64,000 nucleotides of DNA, from NCBI GenBank assembly GCA_009667805.1, contig CM019064.1:271913662-271977661 (forward strand), given 5' to 3'. A model generated the notes under the pieces. It searched no databases. It was given only the letters and a program-made list of their open reading frames with translations, and was not told the DNA's origin. The position numbers were made by a program, and so were the translations under genes. Below are positions 57,111 to 64,000 of this stretch, one piece after another. Position 1 is the first letter of the stretch, and the number at the start of each line of letters is the position of its first letter. Origin of the DNA: Leptobrachium leishanense. Taxonomy: Eukaryota; Chordata; Amphibia; Anura; Megophryidae.

Positions 57111-57768
57111 GGGCTACATTACGATTATCGTGCCAAAACAGGGACGCAAAGGAGAAAAACCTGCGCCTCCCCGTTTTAGCGCAATATTACAATGCAGGCG
57201 CTTAAAAAGCTGCCTGCATTGTTATAGGGCGCTAAGCCCTGGGATGCTGCGGCCATAGGACTCCATTGAGGCAGACCCTGGCTGTCACATAATGCCTCGT
57301 AGTGATCCACAGGGGGAGACTGGGGGACTTTTTCCCCCAGTCTCTCCCTGCTCCCTCCGGACAGAGGAGATGGATGGAGCCGCGATCCTCGCCGCGGGAT
57401 AAGATGTGAGTATCTCAATTTTGGGGGGGGGGTTCTGCTGGTGTTAACGGATTCTGCAGTAGCGGAGTCCATTAGCACCAAGTCCTGGCTGTGGCTAACT
57501 TTTTGCTAACCGCAGCCGAATGTTAATTAGCGTTAGGACTTTGCAATCCTAACGCTAATTAACACTTTACACTCCCCATGTTAAGTATAGGGAGCGCAAA
57601 GTACAGTAACCTCGCGCAGTACAGCGCAAGATTCCAAACGCTAACGGGTTTCTTAACCCGTTAGCGTTTGGATTGTAATACAGTGCGCCCGCGTTAGGGC
57701 CACTAGGGCTAATGTTAAAGCTCACACAGGTGAGCGCTAACGTTAGCATCAAGTATTTAATGTAGCCC
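57111..57768. mobile_element. Hairpin-chain MITE, copy G
   Basis: Ends GGGCTACATTACGATT and ATTTAATGTAGCCC. Orientation as copies C-E. Hairpins include AACGGATTCTGCAGTAGCGGAGTCCATT, TTAGCGTTAGGACTTTGCAATCCTAACGCTAA and ACTCCCCATG...TAGGGAGCG. Confidence 0.85.
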
Positions 57769-58113
57769 ATTATGTATAAAAAAAGAATATATCAATGCCA
57801 TATGAATATTTCAAGTACTAGTAGTAATATATATATATATATATACACGCTGTTCTATAGAAGAGACCAGATATACACAATTTCACTAGCAATTAAATAA
57901 AATAGACACACACAATCAGCAAATAGATAGACATTCATCTACTCAGATACAATTTCCTGACAGTTATTTTATGATGTTATCAAGATATCTATCTACACTA
58001 AGTGGACTTTATGAACTGGATTTAAAGGTTTCTTATGCAATGTTTCAAGTTTGAAAGTTATATGAGATAAGCTATATTCTGAACAAATTCATATTCAGTC
58101 ATACATTCAAATT
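57769..58113. other. No gene recognised; short (AT)n
   Basis: An (AT)n tract at 57826-57845 is followed by AT-rich sequence. Confidence 0.55.
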
Positions 58114-59000
58114 CACGGGGTTATTCAAAGAGATCCGAATTGTGGCCGAAAGGGAACCGAACACTGAAATTCAGCGTACGGTTACCTTTCCTGGCCATTC
58201 GGCTATTCAGAGAGCAGGCTGTTCGCCAAATCCTGGCGAATTGCATGCACAAACGATGCCTGTTCGTTGCCTGTTCGAAGGCAGTGAAATCCTCATAGCT
58301 TCGCCTATTCAGAGAACAAAAACCAGAAGTGAAAAGTTGCCGAAATGCCCTGCTGTTCGGTGGTTTCATTCGACAGATTTATTCAGACGAATCCCTTAGG
58401 CTTCAATGTTAAAAATATTCCCGTTTTAATTCAATATCTAATAAACCGTTGATTATAATATTCCGCAGTAAAGAATCTCTTTATTTATAGATTTTTTAGG
58501 ATCTTTTAGGCATTTTTCGGGATTCTTTTGCAAAAAACTTTTTTTTTTTTTTTTTAAATCGTCTTTTCTTTTTTTTGTAACAGCCTTTTTTATTATCATT
58601 CATTGGATCTTATATGTAAATTCCAGACATTTTCATTCTGTAGTTTCTTTGCAAACAGCGTTTCACTTTTCAAACATTCAAGCAAAATGTTTTTTTTTCC
58701 ACTCTATTTGTCTACGGTGTTGGCTTTTTCCAGCAGCTGCTCTGCGCTGTGATCGGCGGCTGCTCGGGTTTCTCCGGCGTGTTCGGCGAGGTTAATCCAG
58801 ATGTTTTTTGCGGGTTTCGGTGTGCGTTGCCGTGTCTTGCAGTGAGTGTTCGGCGGGTTTGTGGCAGCTTTCCCCTGCACTACGACGGCCCTGTGGTTCT
58901 TGCTGAATACACCACAGGGTCGCCGAAATGCGATCGCAAAAATCGCACCGAATTGAAGAGAACGAAAAGTCACCGAACGTGCGGTGACGTTTCGATTCTC
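58114..59000. mobile_element. GGGTTATTCA family MITE, long form, right end missing
   Basis: Starts CACGGGGTTATTCAAAGAG. It shares ATTCAGCGTACGGTTACCTT, TTCGCCAAATCCTGGCGAA and the GC-rich GAGAACGAAAAGTCACCGAA block with 28017-28874. The expected AATAACCC terminus is absent after about 59000. Confidence 0.82.
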
Positions 59001-59345
59001 TATGGAAAAAAATACTTTCTCCTCATGTTTAGAAAATAATTACTTTTTTCATGTAGATGAACACCATTCCATAAGGCATATTCAAACTGTCGCCATCAAC
59101 ATGAATATTATTGTTACATTTGTAGCATATCTCTATTTGATTTATGAAGCATCTCTTTTCCAATACTTTTTTCATGTCTGTATTGATGGCAGTCTTTAAA
59201 GATTTCCCTCCAATGATTTGCTCTGTTAAACTAAAGATAATATTATTGATCATTTATATACTACCAGAGCACAAAAACTCTGTCTGGATGTGGAAAACTG
59301 TTGGTATCATCAAGATAAGAGAGTACGTAACAGTAGGTATACAGC

Positions 59346-59483
59346 AGGAATGTCCAAACTCCGGCCCACAGATGTTCCTGAACTACAACTCCCAGAAATC
59401 TCTGAATGCATTAGATGGATGGAGAAGCATGGTAGTTGTAGTTCAGTGACATCTGGGAGGTCGGAGTTTGGACATCCCTGGTA
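59346..59483. mobile_element. Small hAT-like MITE with CAGGAATGTCCAAACTC ends
   Basis: CAGGAATGTCCAAACTCCGG is inverted at the right as GGTCGGAGTTTGGACATCCC. Inner arms TGAACTACAACTCCCAG and TAGTTGTAGTTCA are also inverted. Length about 138 bp. Confidence 0.85.
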
Positions 59484-61530
59484 TACAGTATGCTGAAGAC
59501 TCAAACTGTTAGGAGATGTATTGCAGGTATACATTTAATATCCCTGAAAAGTTTGTCACCTCGATTTCAGAGTGGGGAGACACATTGAACATCCCATGCA
59601 TGAATATGTCTACTTTGTCCCATACAAAACCACAAATGCTGTCATGCATGAGTAGGGTCAAAAACTGTAGTCATAGTCCTGATCGACCTTGCTTAGCTGC
59701 TTCATATCTTCTTGGCCATAGGTTTGGGAAACCCCTTGGTTTCTGGCCTCCTTCTTGGTACCACATATTTATACCGGTGTTCCTCCATTTGAGATGCACG
59801 AGAATGACGGAAATCCCACAACTGTCCCCAATCCCATGTCAATTCAGCATCTTGGGTTTGATAAACTGACATATCAATCTAGCCCTAGTGCCTCCCTTTC
59901 TCATACTGATGCACACTTATTACTAACCTCAAGTTCAACGCAAGAATTACATGAGTCAGTTTTGGTGAATGCCTAATTCACACCAACATTGTCCTTGGAA
60001 ACAATAGAGGACTCACATCTGCCTATAAAGCCCAAAACATCTCTTCTCATCACTTGGATATTGAGGAGCTTTTCCTATTGATTGCCAGCATTCTCCAGTT
60101 CCCTGTACTTTCTTCTCCAGGTCCTGTTCTTCTGTTCCCGGTGTGTTTTCCCATCTACTGAACAACTGGCTTACCCCTAGACTACTGGCTTACCCCTAGA
60201 CTACTGGCTTGTTCCTTACCATGCTTCTATTCCCCTGGTTTCTGGCTTGCTTCGTGGATCTGACCACGTCTCATGTTCTCCTCTTCAGCTCCTTACTTCA
60301 GGCTTCCCCTTGTGCTTTTCTTTGCCATTGGATTTCACTATTGTCTAATTTCAGGCCACATATCCAATAAAACTTGACAGCAGCTGGGGACAATGGGTTG
60401 GACCCAGGAAACAGGCCCTATACATTTAAATGCATAGGGTGGTGTTTAGGTAAACAGTGGAGAAAGGTTTTTTTTTTATCTCCACTGACACACACCAGAT
60501 TTTGCCAGGTGCCAGATGGCCAATCCAGAAGTAGATGCTGTGATAAATGGGTTAATGGTTTAATAGGATTCCGATTTTGAATTGTCTCAGTATCGCCAAT
60601 AATGCTAACACTTACTGTAAATAAATCTACTAGCACAAGAATAAATTGCAGGTGTTACGGGCTCTCCTGGGAAGGGGAATACCTTACAAAACTAACATTG
60701 GAAAAAGAAAAAGTAAAATTATTATTTTTAATATTTATTTTAATATTTATTCCACCATCAAATGGACTCTGCAGTGTTTTACTCATTCAGCTTCCCAGGT
60801 CCTGATGGTGGTGACCAGTATTTTGCAGTCGTGGTACCTTGTTAAGCTGAGTGAATGTTTTCTGCAATGCATACCTCACAAAACCAGACCATTTTGAGTA
60901 AACAGGCAATATTGCACGGAAATATATTTTAGTAAATGTATAGCTACAGTAGCCTATACCTTAAACATTAGTTCATTCCTGATAATATTAAACATCCGGG
61001 AATATCCTTGCTTAACGTCTGCTAGAAATTAGATGGTGTGTGTCCCCCACCCATGCAATAAACCTACCCATTACGTGGTTACCACATGATTTTTGTTATG
61101 TATTCAATACATAGCAGGGTATTACCTCAGCATAGTACATTTCACATCTTTTATCTCTGAAGAGGTTTTTTTCTGTTGTCGCTAACTTGATCCACATGTC
61201 ATTAATTATTTGTGTGGCGATAGGTTTTATGTTCTGAATGGCAGTATATCTGTTCTCCTTGAAGATATTTTCTTTAACTTTAAGGATAGAAAAAGTGATT
61301 ATTGTGCATTATTGTGAATTTTTTTTTATCTCTGTCTCCAAAGCAAGACTGTTTCCTTGACATTGGAAGCTTAATTTTTATTACATGATCTTGATGACTT
61401 TTTTTTTTGTTACTTATTCAAGAAAATATTGTTTAATCAAATTCAGGCTGTGAGACTTTGAGGGCACACCCATGTGGTGAACTCTACCAGATCTCTAGCT
61501 ATGATAATAACTGCATCCACTTTGCTCACT
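59484..61530. other. No gene recognised
   Basis: Includes a T/C-rich patch at 60110-60330 with two tandem copies of CTGGCTTACCCCTAGACTA near 60165-60210. Open frames at 59516-59976 have no recognisable domain. I looked for the next ABI3BP exon and did not find it. Confidence 0.5.
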
Positions 61531-61960
61531 AAGGCTAGGGTCAGACGAACGCAGTATTAACGTGTGTTTAGCCGCACTTAATCACGGCCGTGCTAGCAGC
61601 AAATGACGTCCAATGCTGGGCAGCATACGAAGAACGGCCGCACGAAAGCGCAGCCGCGCAACGCAAGTGGCAAACAAACGCATTTTTTCGAGAACGCCAA
61701 ACCGCTAGTACTGAGGTACAGAGTGCGCTGCGTCCACTAGCGACATGTGTGCGTGATTAGGAGACGTCAGACGCTGCTATTGTCCGGCCAACATAACGTC
61801 CAGACGCAAAAAGTGTTTTATTGATGATCCGTACAAAATCACGGACGAAAATGCGCATCGTATGACCGCTATCGCGTATTCCGTGAAAAAATGCGTCCAT
61901 TCGTTCGAACGCACTTTTTCACGGACAACGCGAAAAATGCATTCGTCTGACCCTAGCCTT
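61531..61960. mobile_element. MITE, AGGCTAGGGTCAGACG family
   Basis: Ends AAGGCTAGGGTCAGACGAAC and the complement of GTCTGACCCTAGCCTT are near-perfect; ACT/AGT extend the symmetry outward. The interior is CG-rich and contains AACGCAC/GTGCGTT-like blocks. Confidence 0.88.
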
Positions 61961-62436
61961 AGTAATATGTTAATCATAATTATAATAAGTAATTAAAATA
62001 TATTTTGTCCTTTATTACAAGCCACGGCTATTTAGACAACCAGACCAATTGCTCCTGTGCATGCATGTGCCCTGCAACTCACTGTAGCCTTTTAAAGCAT
62101 GGAATCTATATTCCGTGTAGAAAAATTGCTTTTTTCCTTTGAAATGTCTAGTGCACACACGCTGTATTCCTTTCCTCATCTGTGGTTTATATAGACAGTG
62201 GAAAAGTTTATCTTAAAGGGTTATTCAATAAGAGCCGAACTTGCCACCGAATTGCACTGAGTTGTGAATTTCACAGTACGGTTGAATTTCGTGGCAGTTC
62301 AGCTATTCACAAAGCTGACAATTTGCCAAATATTGGCGATTTGCCAGCGAAATACGGTGCCGGGTGCCTCCGATCGCCGCAATCCGGCGCCCTTCATCAC
62401 CAGTGAAATTGTCCCTCAGAGAAGTAATGGTTAATC

Positions 62437-63468
62437 CTCCCTCCAAGAAAAACCCAGTGTCACCTATCTCTATACGGGTAACTAGAACGCTCATTTGCCC
62501 GACGCCTTACGCTTGCTGCCTTGGTGTTACTTTAGAATCTGATCTAACATTCTCTCCCCACGTCCAGACAGTGACCAAATCCTGTTTCTATCAACTCAAG
62601 AACATTGCTTGCGTCTGCCCCTTTCTGATGCAAGATATCGGAAATGTGCTGGTTCATGCTCTTGTCATTTCACAGCTTGGTTTCTGCAATTCGCTTCTCA
62701 TTGGCCTCCCCAGGTCCCACACTGTCCTTTTGCAATCTGTAATGAATGCAGGTGCCAGGTTTATTTTTCTCACCGGATGGACCTCGCGTACCTTTCCCCT
62801 CTGCCGGTCCCTCCATTGACTTCCTGTACGTTTCAGGATACAGCTTAAAATATTGACGCTCAAGTTCAAATCACTCACTGACTTGACCCCCCTTACATGT
62901 TTTCGTTACACACCAAACACATCCCGTCTAGACAACTCCGGTCGGTGGGCAACCTTCGCCTATTCGCTGTCTACACTCACGGCCAACTCTCGCCAACAAG
63001 ACTTCTCAAGGGCAGCTTCGGTCGTGTGGAATGACATACCATGGCCTATCAAACTCTCCCCTAATCTTCAGGCCTTCATGAAATCCCTCAAAAACCATCT
63101 CTTCAGATTAGCGTACCACATCACTGATGCAACTCATCCCTCTGCCCACGTACTCACACATGATTGACATTGCTTCTATGGCCCCACCATTCCCAAACCA
63201 TTGGCACTAATGGTCCTGACATTCATTGCAACTCCCCTTGTCTTCCTCAGACCCAGTCCCTCTAGACCAGGGGTCAGCAACCTTGGCTCCCTGATGTTTT
63301 GGGAACTACATATCCCATAATGCTCAGTTATCCATTAGACTGTAAGCTCCTATGAGCAGGGCCATCTACACCTCTTGTTTCCATTCCATCCTATGTCCGT
63401 TTATCTGTATCTCGTTATTGTAAAGCGCTGCAGAAACTGTTGGCGCTATATAAATAATGATGATAATA
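62437..63468 (+). pseudogene. L2-clade LINE fragment nested in the MITE
   Basis: It opens at CCLGVTLESDLTFSPHVQTV and continues CFYQLKNIACVCPFL, ISQLGFCNSLLIGLP and LQSVMNAGARFIF. After a shift near 62820-62855 it reads QDFSRAASVVWNDIPWPIK and KSLKNHLFRLAYHIT. The 3' end has AGCGCTGCAGAAACTGTTGG then GCGCTATATAAATAATGATG and an (ATA)n tail. The YADD region is absent, so it is a 5'-truncated dead copy. Its 3' untranslated part also contains a small unrelated insertion (63268-63335, AGGGGTCAGCAACCTTGG start). Confidence 0.9.
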
Positions 63469-63719
63469 ATTCAGAGAACGCCGAACTGCATTGAACTGTC
63501 GGCGAAACGCCCAGACTTTCGGTGGTACAGTTCGACAGGTTTAAACAGGTGAATCACATAGGATTCAGTGTAAAAACAAATTTGGGTTTGTAGTAATTTT
63601 TTATTCAACCATTTATTCTTTTCATTCGCAGCAAAAGGCATTTTAATTTATTTTTTAGAAATGTTAGGTATTTTTCTGGATTTCCCATTTATTTACTGGT
63701 TTCTTTTTAAATTCTGTAA

Positions 63720-63833
63720 CAGAGTCTGCCCTTTCAAGCGATACCTATTTTTAACCCCCGAGGAGGAAGAATAAGGCAAAGACAGGAACCATTGGAAGGG
63801 ACAGAATCTGCCCTTTCAAGCGATACCTGTCTT
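63720..63833. repeat. Short direct repeat
   Basis: CAGA(G/A)TCTGCCCTTTCAAGCGATACCT occurs at 63720 and again at 63801, each followed by TTTAACCCC. The 81-bp offset suggests a local duplication. Confidence 0.85.
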
Positions 63834-64000
63834 TAACCCCTGAGCTGCCGGTCCGCGCGCATTCAGCACCGGATCACGGACCTCTCCGGGAGGTAGCGGA
63901 CGTCTTGGATGTCAGCCAAGCCTCCGGGGCATCTCCCCGCCCACTGACGTCAGATCTTTAGGTGTTCTAACAAATTATTCATTTATCGGCATGGCTGCTC
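63834..64000. other. GC-rich edge, no gene recognised
   Basis: GC-rich sequence with CCGGATCACGG and similar short palindromes, comparable to 41870-42040. It may be part of another repeat cut by the window edge. Confidence 0.45.

Larger units (their letters stand above)
62215..64000. mobile_element. GGGTTATTCA family MITE, split by an L2 and running off the edge
   Basis: Starts AAAGGGTTATTCAATAAGAG. The left part ends at about 62436 (AGTAATGGTTAATC) and the family resumes at about 63469 (TCAGAGAACGCCGAACTG), exactly as in the uninterrupted copy at 49123. The 3' part reaches beyond 63650; the end is not in the window or has decayed. Confidence 0.8.

Noticed and set aside
59516..59976. Possible further ABI3BP exon
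   Set aside because: No similarity to the expected linker segment and no matching splice phase.

Overview
The window looks like intronic DNA from a vertebrate, most likely an anuran amphibian. I infer the group from the repeats together: an Ngaro-type tyrosine-recombinase retrotransposon with an SGNH hydrolase domain, an L1/Tx1-like LINE starting GGGGGCGTGG on its own strand, L2 LINEs with the tail GGCGCTTTATAAATAA, Tc1 elements, and many palindromic MITEs. No species call is possible from sequence alone.

The only host gene I can support is on the + strand. Three short exons (30019-30081, 30862-30994, 56524-56693) have canonical AG/GT borders, compatible phases and a continuous reading frame. 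Their product resembles ABI3BP (TARSH): the end of a first domain, then one complete fibronectin type III domain. The FN3 domain is split by an intron of about 25.5 kb that holds a full-length L1, two Tc1 elements and more than ten MITEs. Earlier and later ABI3BP exons were not found and should lie outside the window.

Layout: 1-5256 is a decayed Ngaro element on the minus strand (gag, RT/RNase H, recombinase, hydrolase), followed by a GT microsatellite and an LTR-like block. 7.5-11.3 kb holds MITEs, a Tigger/MER2-like fragment and a 5'-truncated CR1-like LINE. 13.5-14.1 kb is a 246-bp inverted repeat with one mismatch whose loop carries a hammerhead-ribozyme-like motif. 14.26-15.84 kb is a MITE filled with a minisatellite. 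18.4-21.3 kb has an L2 LINE and a hAT element containing an LTR-like block. 24.3-29.3 kb has MITEs and a hAT element with an exact 8-bp target duplication that contains a minisatellite apparently derived from an L2 tail. 31.2-37.15 kb is a full-length antisense L1 with a perfect 15-bp target duplication. 37.3-45.6 kb is dominated by a MITE family whose interior is a chain of back-to-back hairpins. 47.1-52.1 kb has two complete but inactivated Tc1 elements. 52.3-64 kb has further MITEs, a large foldback with a second hammerhead-like motif, the third ABI3BP exon, and an L2 nested in a MITE at the right edge.

The observations most worth following are the seven copies of the hairpin-chain MITE and the two hammerhead-like motifs, both located in large foldbacks and both with a palindromic, loop-less helix III.
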